A stretch of DNA of 64,000 nt from Anaerolineae bacterium (GTDB taxonomy: Bacteria; Chloroflexota; Anaerolineae; 4572-78; J111): assembly GCA_023151115.1 (NCBI GenBank), contig JAKLJP010000002.1:1-64000 (forward strand), read 5' to 3'. A program made the position numbers and the translations under genes. Below the pieces are notes generated by a model. The model saw only the letters and a program-made list of their open reading frames with translations, was not told the origin of the DNA and made no database searches. Of the stretch, positions 7,298 through 16,303 are shown in pieces (positions within the stretch are counted from its first letter, which is position 1; the number at the start of each line of letters is the position of its first letter).

Positions 7298-10200
7298 CTA
7301 GCGTTGCCGAAAAAATTCCAAACTGATCAAATTTTTCTGGCAGCCTTCTTGATCTTTGCCATAAGTTTCAAACGAATAGACTTTTGAAATCGGGTTTCCT
7401 TCTCCATCTTCCAGTTGAGCAAAGTAGTAATCATAGGTACGACGAGGTTGGTTTGCCAGAAAAATATCTGCCCGGACCCCCGCGCTCACCTCAACATAAT
7501 TGTCAATACCACCTCCCCAGACATGCAGCCAGTGATCATCATCCCGATCATCATTCCAAGGGTACACTTGAGCGGTCACCCCCATTCGATCACAGTTCAT
7601 CCCCACTTTATAGTTCGGCTGTTCCCATAAAAGAACATACGCCACTCCGGCAGAAGGGGGAGTCGGCTCAACCATGGCTGCGTTCTCGCGCCGGCAAGCC
7701 AGGGGTGTAAAAAGGGGATCAAGCAGCTCGGGTTGAGGAGTGAAGAATTGGTATTCTCGACCCTGCTCATTCTGGCGAATTTGGTCTAAAATACGTTTAG
7801 CTTTATCAGTTAGGCCCTCAATTTCCTTAGAAGAGCGTTGATCTGTCCGGGCATTGTAAGCGGCGCACAGATAAGCCTGGGCTAAATCCCAGCGAATTTC
7901 GTTATAAAGCGGATGTTGTTGCAGCATCTTTTTATCAATAACATAGCGGAGCACCTCAATCGCTTCCTGGGGCCGGCCCTTGCCCAGGAGAACTTCGCCC
8001 AGAGTAGAGCGAACAATTTCTTCATTTACCGAGCCATATTTATTGCTGACCAAGTTAACGGCTTGCCGGGCGTATTGCTCGGCCAAATTGGCTATCTCGC
8101 TATCAGGGCCAAGCGGCGGTTCAGCTTGGGGCATGTAATAACGCCAGACCCAAAAATTATAAGCATAATTATTCAAAGCTAAAACGTTGTTTGGATCAAG
8201 ATTAATAGCCTGCTGGTATTCATCAATCGCCAAACGATAGTAAGACGAAGACAATTCTTGATCCTGTCTCAAGACTTGTTTAGCCGAATTTGAATAATCA
8301 TCAGCTAAGATTAGATGAGTCTCCGGGCTGTTTGCCAGCTCTTCCAACAACTGGGGGTTGCCCAAGGCATAAGCAGAGCTGGCTGCATTGCAGCGAATAA
8401 CTGTATCATCAGGCTGGAGCGCCAGCGCCCGCTGGTGATATTGCAAAGCTGCCGGTTGGTAAACTGAGTAGTAAATACGAGGAGGTAAAATCTGCCCCTG
8501 GTTGTCAAAATAGGACGCATAACAGACCCAAGTATCGCCCGGAAAGGTAAAATAAATGTTTTCGGTTTTGCTGAGGATGATCCCCAGCAGGGTCAGGACC
8601 GAAGCCTCTGCCTGCTTGATTGAGGGCGTGGAGCGCAAGGCAGAGGGTAATTCTTGATATAACCTTTCCGCCTGCTGACAGTAGAAATAGGCCAACTGGG
8701 TTGGCTCTTCATAGTTAGCCGTGTATAGACACAAGCCGTAGTAGGCAGAGGCTCGATCAGGTAAGGTAGCCATCGCTTCAGGTAAGAGAATAAGCGACTG
8801 CCAGAGACGGCGCGCTTCGCTGTCCCGCGACCAGCGGGTTGTATAATCAGCAGGGGATTGGGGCAACACAGCGGCCGGGCTGCTGTAATAATTAGCGTAG
8901 CTATCAAAATTGTAAAGGAGGTAAGCTAAGGCATTGTAACCGGGGGCAAACTCCGGGTTAGCCACCAAACTGGCCCGAAAAGCTTCGGCCGCCGCTGCCG
9001 GTTGGCCGTCATCCTGTAAAGCCAGGCCCAGACGGTAATAAGCGATGGCAAATCTGGGGTCTCGCTTTGTTGCCTCTCGAAAGTTCTGGATAGCCGCCGT
9101 CAGGTCGTCAAAATCGCTGTTATTCAAATTTCGTATCCCCTCCTGGAAAACATCGAATGCAAGCCAGGAATCGGTCATGCCCAGGGCGGCCAGCGCCGGC
9201 TCCTGCCGGATAATTTTAAAGGCCAATTCTTCGGCCAGGTTAGACAGCGCATCGTCGGCGCTCTGTTCAACTTTTTGCGCAAAGTTTTTATCCTCGCTCA
9301 AGCGGGTTGAGATAATTGAATAATCAACCTGCCAGGTCATACCCTGACTGGAATAAGCCCGAGCCATGTATTTGTCCCTATCCTGTTGAATGCTACCATT
9401 GATAATATTAACCCCCAACAGCGATCGGACTGGCTGCTGAAGCGGGGTCACCAGCAGGTTCAATGGAATCTTAACCCCATAGAGATCCAAATCTGGGCTT
9501 TCAGCCAGGGCAGCATCTACACTACTTGAAGTGAGCATAACGTAAGAGAATTTTGACTTTTGCTTGCTCGATGGGTTGGGCGAACCGGGCGAAGGCACAA
9601 TGATATCCGGTTGCAGTTGTTGAGTGAGCAGCCCAAGATTAACAAATACCCGGTTGGCCATGACCTCACCATACTTCTCATCCCTAAAACCAAAGGCGCT
9701 GAAAGGTTGAATGGTAACCTTGCCGGCATTGGTCACTTCGCTCAAAATAATTAACACGGCCAGGCCCAGCAGCACTTTCACAATCATCACAGGGATAGAA
9801 TTAACCTGAGTTAACCGGCCCAGACCACTACTCAAACGCTGCCCGGCCCTGTAAAACTTGACCCGTCCCTCTTTGTTGAATAGTTTTCCCTCACGCTGCA
9901 GGCGCCATAGTTGATGGAACAAGCCCCTGGCCGCCACTTCGCTCAACAGTGTCCAGGCCAAAAAGAAAATAACCAGGGCTACCGACGGATCAATAGCAGC
10001 CAAATAAAAAAACCCGGTCAGGCTAAAGGCCAAAAAAGTCAAGCTGCCCAACAAAACAATTTGGCGCAGCGTAAGCCTGGATTCTTTTAATATACCGGCT
10101 CGCTGCTTTTGATAAAGCGGCGGCCCATCGGCCAGACCCAAGGCCAGGAGCAGCCAGCCTGACCAAAATCCAAAAGCGCTCACCCCAAATAGAACAGAAA

Positions 10201-11083
10201 ATATTCTATTTTCCGCAAACCACTCTCCCTCTAACCATAGCCACAGGCCAAAAATTAAGGCTAACAACAGACCTAGCAGCGAGCTAACCATAAGTGTGGC
10301 GATGATAACCCAGCCGAGATTAAGCCAAGGCTTGAATTTTCTCAGCCGCAGTTTGAGTTGGGAGAAGGCCAAAGCGGCAGGGAGAGGTAGCACCAGCCAG
10401 ATCCAACCAAATCCTTTCTTGGCGGCCAGAATAGTGTTGAGCGGCACAACCAGCAACAAGCAAGCGATCCAAAGTACCTGCAAAGAATCGCTTAAGCCCG
10501 GTTGGCGCAAGGCCAGCAGACTCAAACCGGCAACACCCAGCGTAGTTAGCCACCGGCAAGCCCAACGATTTTTGATCCGCAGCAGCGTAGCGTAAATTTC
10601 AACCAGGCAGACGCCAAACCAGATCAGCAGGGGCGGCCACCACAGGTTGTAAGCGTAAACAACAAAAAATGGCTCCGTCTCTTCCGGGTTAATCGGCTGG
10701 ATACCAAAAGTTGATACCAACCCAACTATTATTCCACCTGTCAATAACCAGGGCCAGCGAGAGGGCCAGGCCGCGGCGGCGCGGGCCAGGTGCCAACTAA
10801 CCCCAAAGCTCACGGCCAAACCAAAAATAATAAGGCTCAAACCCAGGCGGGCCAGATTGCCCTGCACCATAACCAAGCTAAATTCCGGGCTAAAAACGAA
10901 GACCCCCCAGAATGATAATGCCTGCCCAATGCCTCCCAACCCGGCTAAAAAGATGGTCAGTAAGCCGAGCCAACGCACATAAGGCATGACCCTAGCTCTG
11001 ACCAGGATGGAAAGACCTTCCCCAAAAAGCAAGGCCACCACTCCAAACCCTACCAAGTGCGAAAGAATAAGCCAGTTCATCAT
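7298..11083 (-). CDS. Large multi-span membrane protein with C-terminal TPR repeats
   Basis: A 1261-aa protein of no family I can name. The first 450 residues contain about 12-13 hydrophobic helices. After a last helix (IVKVLLGLAVLIILSEV) comes an extracytoplasmic or cytoplasmic domain of about 200 residues with no recognised motif. Residues 640-1130 carry TPR-like helical pairs, for example AIAYYRLGLALQDDGQPAAA and DPNNVLALNNYAYNFWVW. A final beta-rich domain ends in FFRQR. The start was placed at ATG 11083 because AAGGAGG lies directly upstream; a second ATG follows at 11080. It is flanked on both sides by near-identical terminators, so it is a single-gene unit. A role in assembling surface complexes would be speculation. 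Confidence 0.85.
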   Translation of the reverse strand: MMNWLILSHLVGFGVVALLFGEGLSILVRARVMPYVRWLGLLTIFLAGLGGIGQALSFWGVFVFSPEFSLVMVQGNLARLGLSLIIFGLAVSFGVSWHLARAAAAWPSRWPWLLTGGIIVGLVSTFGIQPINPEETEPFFVVYAYNLWWPPLLIWFGVCLVEIYATLLRIKNRWACRWLTTLGVAGLSLLALRQPGLSDSLQVLWIACLLLVVPLNTILAAKKGFGWIWLVLPLPAALAFSQLKLRLRKFKPWLNLGWVIIATLMVSSLLGLLLALIFGLWLWLEGEWFAENRIFSVLFGVSAFGFWSGWLLLALGLADGPPLYQKQRAGILKESRLTLRQIVLLGSLTFLAFSLTGFFYLAAIDPSVALVIFFLAWTLLSEVAARGLFHQLWRLQREGKLFNKEGRVKFYRAGQRLSSGLGRLTQVNSIPVMIVKVLLGLAVLIILSEVTNAGKVTIQPFSAFGFRDEKYGEVMANRVFVNLGLLTQQLQPDIIVPSPGSPNPSSKQKSKFSYVMLTSSSVDAALAESPDLDLYGVKIPLNLLVTPLQQPVRSLLGVNIINGSIQQDRDKYMARAYSSQGMTWQVDYSIISTRLSEDKNFAQKVEQSADDALSNLAEELAFKIIRQEPALAALGMTDSWLAFDVFQEGIRNLNNSDFDDLTAAIQNFREATKRDPRFAIAYYRLGLALQDDGQPAAAAEAFRASLVANPEFAPGYNALAYLLYNFDSYANYYSSPAAVLPQSPADYTTRWSRDSEARRLWQSLILLPEAMATLPDRASAYYGLCLYTANYEEPTQLAYFYCQQAERLYQELPSALRSTPSIKQAEASVLTLLGIILSKTENIYFTFPGDTWVCYASYFDNQGQILPPRIYYSVYQPAALQYHQRALALQPDDTVIRCNAASSAYALGNPQLLEELANSPETHLILADDYSNSAKQVLRQDQELSSSYYRLAIDEYQQAINLDPNNVLALNNYAYNFWVWRYYMPQAEPPLGPDSEIANLAEQYARQAVNLVSNKYGSVNEEIVRSTLGEVLLGKGRPQEAIEVLRYVIDKKMLQQHPLYNEIRWDLAQAYLCAAYNARTDQRSSKEIEGLTDKAKRILDQIRQNEQGREYQFFTPQPELLDPLFTPLACRRENAAMVEPTPPSAGVAYVLLWEQPNYKVGMNCDRMGVTAQVYPWNDDRDDDHWLHVWGGGIDNYVEVSAGVRADIFLANQPRRTYDYYFAQLEDGEGNPISKVYSFETYGKDQEGCQKNLISLEFFRQR

Positions 11084-11197
11084 ACCCTCCTTGTTGAACA
11101 AACCTGTTAGATTAATGCCTGTAGGCTAAAGGTTAACATACAGGGTAGCTCTCAATTTTGGCTCAATTATTAAGCAAGGTTCGCCCATTATAAATAT

Positions 11198-11285
11198 GAG
11201 TTACGCAGTTGGGCTGTAGTTTAGAGCCTTGTGCCCACCCACCAGGGGCTAAACTACCTTGAAACTACCTTGAACTGCGCAACTC
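11198..11285. repeat. 88-bp hairpin element (MITE-like)
   Basis: Terminal arms GAGTTACGCAGTT and AACTGCGCAACTC pair with one mismatch, and an inner pair GTAGTTTAGAGCC/GGGGCTAAACTAC continues the stem. Two ACTACCTTGAA direct repeats lie in the right half. No coding frame is present. The size and terminal inverted repeats fit a miniature inverted-repeat element; no second copy is in this window. Bases 11102-11197 hold nothing else that I recognise. Confidence 0.7.
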
Positions 11286-11290
11286 CTAAT

Positions 11291-11326
11291 AAAAACACCT
11301 CGCCCGATCGGAGCGAGGTGTTTTTG
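11291..11326. terminator. Terminator of the 325-aa membrane protein gene
   Basis: ACACCTCGC and GCGAGGTGT form the stem, flanked by five A on the left and five T on the right, so it can act in both directions. It lies about 25 nt behind the stop of the minus-strand gene at 11351. Confidence 0.88.
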
Positions 11327-11350
11327 CTTTTAGAGAGGATAGCCTGAGGA

Positions 11351-12328
11351 TTAGGGCTTTAAAACCATCGGCTTATAACACAGCCCGATCCCAACAGCAA
11401 ACATCACCGCTCCCAACAAGGCCGGCGCGAGATGGATCAAATCGTTATAGCCAACGATAGGATGGATGCCGATAGCCGTCGCAAAGCCGATACAGCCGGC
11501 CAGACAGAGAGTTTGCCACAAACTGCGCGAGGGGGCAGCGCACCAGACCGAGAAAAAGATGGTGATCCCGGTGGTCAGTACCCCGCCGCCAAAACCGGCC
11601 CGGTCATGGGCGATGAGCGGCGCCAGGCGTGGGTTGATCGCCTGCAAATCGGCGGGCAGCAGGCCCATAAAATGCAAATCCTGGGGCACAAACACTTCAG
11701 TCATGCCAATGAGCAAAATGGTCAAGCCCCCGCCGCTCATACCAAGGGCAGTCAGGAGCAGACACAAGCGCCCCAGCGCCAGGGGTGACTTCCAGCCGAG
11801 CGGGAGCGCCGGTTGGAACAGGCTTTGCGGCCGCAGGGGCCGGGGTATTAAAGCCGCTGAGCGAAACAGACCCAATCCAAAACAGGGCAGCAGGATCAGC
11901 GTCGCCAGGCCGTGCCAGGTATCGAGGTAACCGTAGCCGAGATAGGCCAGAAAACTGCCAAAGCCCAGCAGGCCCGACAATGTAAACAGCCACCAGGCCC
12001 AGGCTTCGCCCCGGCGCAAAGGAAATTCCGCCAGCCACATGTAAAGCAAGCCAATGGAAATTAACGCCCCGCCAAAAGCCACCCGGTCGTGGATCATAAA
12101 GCGGACAACCCGGCAGTCCTGTAGGGCGCACAGTTGCTCAGCCGTCATGCCCAGAAATTGGGTATCATGGGGCAAAAAATGGCCGGTCGCCGCCAGAAAC
12201 AGGGCAAACCCACCCGACAGGACAATGCTGAGACCGGTGAACAGCAGCAGCGGCCGACCATCGCCGATGAGAGCCTGGAACAGCCCTTGCTGGTCGGGCC
12301 AGGAATAAGGTGGGTCGTGAGGTTTCAT
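11351..12328 (-). CDS. Polytopic membrane protein with internal duplication
   Basis: A 325-aa protein with about eight hydrophobic helices. Residues about 32-102 and 190-260 are copies of one unit: each has a helix, then HFLPHDTQFLGMTAEQL or VFVPQDLHFMGLLPADL, then MIHDRVAFGGALISIG or IAHDRAGFGGGVLTTG. The PxDxxFxG and HDRxxFGG motifs are therefore present twice, likely as a pair of symmetric sites with conserved His and Asp. I cannot name a family. The start ATG at 12328 lacks a strong ribosome site. It is followed by its own terminator at 11291-11326. Confidence 0.85.
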   Translation of the reverse strand: MKPHDPPYSWPDQQGLFQALIGDGRPLLLFTGLSIVLSGGFALFLAATGHFLPHDTQFLGMTAEQLCALQDCRVVRFMIHDRVAFGGALISIGLLYMWLAEFPLRRGEAWAWWLFTLSGLLGFGSFLAYLGYGYLDTWHGLATLILLPCFGLGLFRSAALIPRPLRPQSLFQPALPLGWKSPLALGRLCLLLTALGMSGGGLTILLIGMTEVFVPQDLHFMGLLPADLQAINPRLAPLIAHDRAGFGGGVLTTGITIFFSVWCAAPSRSLWQTLCLAGCIGFATAIGIHPIVGYNDLIHLAPALLGAVMFAVGIGLCYKPMVLKP

Positions 12329-12356
12329 TTTAGCCTCTCGCCATTGCTTACCCAGC

Positions 12357-12459
12357 TTCAGTAGATCACAATTTTCGAGGACGCGAAGCGGGCACGCCTA
12401 CGTGCCGAACACCGCCGCACGTGGGCGTGCTGGCTCCTCAAATTTGGATCCACTGAGTT
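12357..12459. repeat. Long imperfect palindrome, copy A of a two-copy element
   Basis: The left arm begins TTCAGTAGATCACAATTTTC and the right arm, read backwards, begins CTCAGTGGATCCAAATTTG. Both continue through GAGGA and into a GGCACGCC/GGGCGTGC inner pair. The right end touches the stop codon of the GH99-like gene (12459-12461). Copy B at 38647-38828 shares the outer arms, including CTGGCTCCTCAAATTTGGAT. Confidence 0.8.
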
Positions 12460-14648
12460 TAGCTTAATCCACGCCGCCGCCAATAAAACTGATACCACAA
12501 AAAAGCACCAATGACCACCAAACTGAGAATTCCCCACGGAAACTCGCTCCAATCAAACGAAGCGCGTGGCTCCTCCGGCACAATGGTCAGGGCCGGGTCG
12601 GGAGTGCCGCGTTCGGCCAGGAGGGCGGCGGCGGTAGGCTGGTAGATGGAGGTAGCCGTAGGGGCCAGGGTCGGCAGTTCGGCCAGGGTGGGCAGTCTGT
12701 CGGGGGTGGGCGTGCGGGTGGGGGTGTTGGTGGCGCGGGGGGTCGGCGTGACGGTCCCCAGGCCAAAAATGGGCACGGCTTGCTGATCGCCCTGGAAGCG
12801 GACAAACTCGGCGGCCACCCAGCCGACACCCTCTGGCCCGGCAGGAAAGTCAATCTGCCACCAGTCGCCATCTTTGCTCACGGCCAGCACATCGGCTTTG
12901 TCGCCCAGGTACAACCCGCCCAACAGTTCACCGTCGGTCGAGGGTTCGGCCCGGACGTTGATCGGATCCGTAACCTCAATCGTCCCGGCGATAATTACTT
13001 CGGTTGCCGTTGGGGTGGGTGTGATTGAGGGCGTGGGCGGAACGGTGGCCGTGGGAGTCTGGGTGAGGGTAGCGGTGGGCTGGTCAAACTCGATGACCGG
13101 CACGCCAGCGGTGTCGCCGCTAACATCCACCACGGCGTTGGCAACCCAGGCCAGGCCGGCTTCGACGGCATTGGTCTCAATCTGCCACCACTCGCCGGTT
13201 TCACTTTGACCGACCACTACCGCCTCCGCGCCTTCGTCCAGCCGGCCCAGCAGCTCAAACTCCAGGCCGGGGCCGCTGCGCAGATTGACTCCCCCTGCCG
13301 GAACTTTGATGGTTGGTGCAGCGCCGGCGGTTTCCAGGGTTGTCGTCGGCGTGGCCGAAGCCTGGAGGGTCAGGCCGGTCAGCGAGGCTTCCGACGGGCT
13401 GGGCGTTTCTACCACCGGGACCGCCCCGGCGTCGCCGGTAAAAGTGACCACCTCGGCGTTGACCCAGCCGCGGGCGTCGGAGCCGCGCGGAAAGTTGATC
13501 TGCCACCAGTCGCCCGCTGATGTTTTGCCAATCACAGCAATCGGACTGCCCGCCGCCAGTTGCCCAATGCGTTCATAAGCGGTATCGGGGCCGCTGCGGA
13601 TATTGGCCCCTTCCTCGGCGGTAATGTACGGGCCGGTGGGGGTGGCCGGAGGTTCGGCGGTGGGGCTTGCGGCCGCAGCCGGCGCAGGAGGCGGACTGCC
13701 GCGCAGGGCTGTGACCAGTTCGCGGGTCAGGTCAAGGTAGAGATTGCCGTAACTGGCGCTTGGCTCCAGGTGGCTGCCTTCGGGCCACTCGTTGAAGCTG
13801 TTGATGATGACCATATTCGGGCTGCTGGCGATGGCCCCCTGCCACGTTTCGCGGTAATAGTCGCCGTTGCGCCGGGGCACGGCAAAGGCGTCGGCGCGGG
13901 GCAGGCGGGTGTCGTCGTAACCGGGCATCACCGTCGCCACCCACAAGCGGTTGAAGCCATTTTCGGCGGCGTAAGCCCGCACCCGGCTGGCCCACTTGGC
14001 CAGTTGGTCGGCGGGCGAGGCGGCCCAGGCAATGCTGTAAAGATGATGGCCGTCGAAAACGGCTTGATAGGCCAGTTCGGTGCCCTCGGCAATCCAAACG
14101 GTGGCCCGGTTGGGGTCCACCTGAGCGCGAATGGCAGCCCACTGCTCGACGGAGAACTGCTGCTGCCGCCAGAAGAAGATGACCGGCTTGTCCTGATAGC
14201 GCAAATAGGCCGGGTGCTGGGCGTGGGTGGCCAGCAGCTTGGCCAGGGCATCGGTAACGGTGGGAATACTGCCCAGGAAGGGACTGGTCACTTCCAAATC
14301 AACGGCGGCTTTGAAGCCTCTGGCCCCGGCCACGTCGAGCAGGGTGCGGAAATTGGTCTCGGTCTGATTGCCCCCTTCCTGCGGACCGTACCAGGATTGC
14401 ACAAAGGCGTCAATCCCGGCGCTCTGGGCCTGCCCCACCTGCCGCTCGATGACGGCCCGATCGGCTGAATTGTACGGTTCGGCGGGCAGGTCCACCGACT
14501 GGCCGGAGGCCCAGGTATTCTGATCGAACCAGGCATAGTAAAAGGCCAGCACCAGCGGCCCCTCCTGCGCTGCCGCTGCCGGAATTTTCCCCAACAAAAG
14601 TAGGGTTGATAACAAAATAGTTATACGAAAAACTGCGCTCATCGTCAT
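12459..14648 (-). CDS. Secreted GH99-like protein with three SH3b domains and C-terminal membrane anchor
   Basis: A 729-aa surface protein. A signal peptide (about 1-28, ending PAAAAQ) is followed by a GH99-like (endo-mannosidase-type) barrel at about 30-325, with FYYAWF, FVQSWYGPQ, KPVIFFW and NSFNEWPEGSHLEPS motifs. Three bacterial SH3 domains follow at about 345-420, 450-525 and 570-650. Each has an N(I/L/V)R(S/A)xP start and a DWWQI/EWWQI core. A Thr/Pro linker and one helix (ILSLVVIGAFLWYQFYW) with a basic RRRG tail end the protein. It probably cleaves an alpha-mannoside-type glycan at the cell surface; substrate unknown. Start ATG 14648 was chosen for the GGAG 6 nt upstream and the signal peptide. 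Confidence 0.85.
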   Translation of the reverse strand: MTMSAVFRITILLSTLLLLGKIPAAAAQEGPLVLAFYYAWFDQNTWASGQSVDLPAEPYNSADRAVIERQVGQAQSAGIDAFVQSWYGPQEGGNQTETNFRTLLDVAGARGFKAAVDLEVTSPFLGSIPTVTDALAKLLATHAQHPAYLRYQDKPVIFFWRQQQFSVEQWAAIRAQVDPNRATVWIAEGTELAYQAVFDGHHLYSIAWAASPADQLAKWASRVRAYAAENGFNRLWVATVMPGYDDTRLPRADAFAVPRRNGDYYRETWQGAIASSPNMVIINSFNEWPEGSHLEPSASYGNLYLDLTRELVTALRGSPPPAPAAAASPTAEPPATPTGPYITAEEGANIRSGPDTAYERIGQLAAGSPIAVIGKTSAGDWWQINFPRGSDARGWVNAEVVTFTGDAGAVPVVETPSPSEASLTGLTLQASATPTTTLETAGAAPTIKVPAGGVNLRSGPGLEFELLGRLDEGAEAVVVGQSETGEWWQIETNAVEAGLAWVANAVVDVSGDTAGVPVIEFDQPTATLTQTPTATVPPTPSITPTPTATEVIIAGTIEVTDPINVRAEPSTDGELLGGLYLGDKADVLAVSKDGDWWQIDFPAGPEGVGWVAAEFVRFQGDQQAVPIFGLGTVTPTPRATNTPTRTPTPDRLPTLAELPTLAPTATSIYQPTAAALLAERGTPDPALTIVPEEPRASFDWSEFPWGILSLVVIGAFLWYQFYWRRRGLS

Positions 14649-14720
14649 TATCGCTCCAAGCGCCGAGTATAACATGCAACAGGGGGTTGGCAAAAAAGGG
14701 GAGAAAGCGTGAGGCAAGGC

Positions 14721-14795
14721 GAAGATGGAAGATGGTAGATGGTAGATAGAAGATAGAAAGTAGACTATCCTCTATCCTCCATCCTCTATCCTCCA
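14721..14795. repeat. Palindrome of GATGGTA/TATCCTC-type units
   Basis: GAAGATGG-, TAGATGG- and AGATAGA-type units on the left face CTATCCTC and CATCCTC units on the right. The right arm contains the stop codon of the TVP38-family gene (14772-14774), whose last residues RIEDGG are encoded by the repeat. Confidence 0.8.
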
Positions 14796-15500
14796 GGAAA
14801 GGGTGTCCCAACGAGACCGCAGCTTGGCCGCCAGGTAGCGCCCGCCGAGCAGCAGGAGCAGTCCGGCGGCGGCCAGCAGGCCCCACTGCGGCCCGGTGAG
14901 TTCAAACCCGTGCGAACCAATCAGGGTGACGAGGATCATCCCCGGCAGGCGGCCCAAAAAATTAGCCAACAGAAAACGCCCGAATGAAATCGAACCCAGC
15001 CCGGCCAGGTAATTGGTGGCGTTGTGGGGCACAATGGGCAGCCAGAAGCAGGTCAAGAAAAAGAAAAAGCCTCGCCGCTCTACCACCGGCTGCCAGCGGT
15101 GCAGCACCGGCTGAGGCAGCACCCGGCTGACCCAGGCCTGCCCGGCCCGGCGAGCCAATACAAAGGCCACCTGGCTGGCCCCGACCCCACCGATAAGATT
15201 GAGCGCCAGGCCCAGGGGAAAGCCGTACAGATAACCGGCGGCGATCATCAGGGCATGGCCGGGAATGGTGGCCGAAAGAACCTGGAATAGGATAATCAGC
15301 AGGTAGAGCAGCGGCCCGCCCCAGCCGAGCGGCTCTAAATAGGCGGTGACGGCCTCGCGGTTGCGGAAGAAATGGAATAGTTCAAGGAATTGGAAGTGGT
15401 TGAGCCAGAGGATAACCAAGAGGAGCGCCAGGATCAGACCCCACCCCAGCCATTTTTGGGCCTGGTCAGCGATTAACTTTTTGTGTTCCAATTCCTTCAT
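14772..15500 (-). CDS. TVP38/TMEM64 (VTT domain) family membrane protein
   Basis: A 242-aa polytopic protein with about six hydrophobic helices. The central VTT signature is visible in SATIPGHALMIAAGYLYGFPLG and in LTCFWLPIVPHNATNYLAGL with FLLANFLGRLPGMILVTLIG. Related proteins act in membrane-lipid or small-molecule transport in the inner membrane. The ATG at 15500 overlaps the stop of the upstream glycosyltransferase by 4 nt, so the two are translationally coupled. The last six residues come from the repeat at 14721-14795. Confidence 0.88.
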   Translation of the reverse strand: MKELEHKKLIADQAQKWLGWGLILALLLVILWLNHFQFLELFHFFRNREAVTAYLEPLGWGGPLLYLLIILFQVLSATIPGHALMIAAGYLYGFPLGLALNLIGGVGASQVAFVLARRAGQAWVSRVLPQPVLHRWQPVVERRGFFFFLTCFWLPIVPHNATNYLAGLGSISFGRFLLANFLGRLPGMILVTLIGSHGFELTGPQWGLLAAAGLLLLLGGRYLAAKLRSRWDTLSWRIEDGG

Positions 15501-16159
15501 CTCACCTGTCGGGTGCGCCAGAGCAGGCGCAAAAAATTTCGGGTGTGCAGCAGCGGGTTGATGTGGCTGGTTTGGCCGGCATAAATGGTTTCGATGGGCA
15601 CCCAGGCCAGGGTAAATCCGCGCCGCACACACATGGTAATCATCTCGACCTCATATTCAAAACCCCGCTCAAAGTTTTGCTCCAGCAGGGTGGTCAGCAG
15701 GCGGCGGCTGAGCAGCCGGTAGCCGGATTGGTTATCGGGGATGGTCTGGCCGACCGCCCAGGAATAGCCCAGCCCGCCCAGCCAGTTGGCCAGGCGGCGC
15801 ACCGGCGGCATCTGGCTGAAATTGCGCTGGCCGATGACCAAATCGGCCCGCAGCGTATCGTAGGCTTGCAAAAACTTGGGGATTTCGGCCGGGTTGTGCT
15901 GGCCGTCGGCGTCCAGCGTGACCACCGCCTCGTAACCTTCGACCAGCGCCCAGCGAAAGCCAGCCTGCAAGGCCGCCCCTTTGCCCTGGTTGGGGGTTTG
16001 AGTCAAAACGGTCGCTCCGGCAGCCCTGGCCTGGTCTGCCGTGTCGTCGCGGGAGCCGTCGTCTACCACCAGCACCGGCAGGTGAACCAGCGCTCCTTCA
16101 ACCACTTTGGCGACCCGGAACGATTCATTATAGGCGGGGATGAGGGCAAGGAGAGTCAT
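15497..16159 (-). CDS. Family 2 glycosyltransferase (dolichyl-phosphate mannosyltransferase-like)
   Basis: A 220-aa GT-A enzyme. Visible motifs are LIPAYNE at the N-terminus, VVDDGSRDDT, NQGKGAALQAGF and the metal-binding TLDADGQHNP (about 84-93). The QSGYRLLSRR segment resembles the acceptor region of polyprenyl-phosphate glycosyltransferases. There are no membrane helices, so it likely works at the inner face of the membrane and adds sugar to a lipid carrier. GGAAGGTGA precedes the ATG. It is coupled by a 4-nt overlap to a TVP38-type membrane protein, which suggests a lipid-linked sugar function for the pair. Confidence 0.92.
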   Translation of the reverse strand: MTLLALIPAYNESFRVAKVVEGALVHLPVLVVDDGSRDDTADQARAAGATVLTQTPNQGKGAALQAGFRWALVEGYEAVVTLDADGQHNPAEIPKFLQAYDTLRADLVIGQRNFSQMPPVRRLANWLGGLGYSWAVGQTIPDNQSGYRLLSRRLLTTLLEQNFERGFEYEVEMITMCVRRGFTLAWVPIETIYAGQTSHINPLLHTRNFLRLLWRTRQVR

Positions 16160-16303
16160 TTCACCTTCCTGGATGGAATCAGATAATGCCTGGTCGGGAG
16201 TCCATTTCCGCCCTGCCGAACGTCTGATGCCTCGCCGCCCGTCGCGGGAGATGCACCGACTGCACCCCCATCATAGCAAGTGGGACAAAATGGCAAATTT
16301 AAT

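Noticed and set aside
13560..14468. 302-codon frame antisense to the GH99-like gene
   Set aside because: Shadow frame over a gene with clear domains; no motif of its own.
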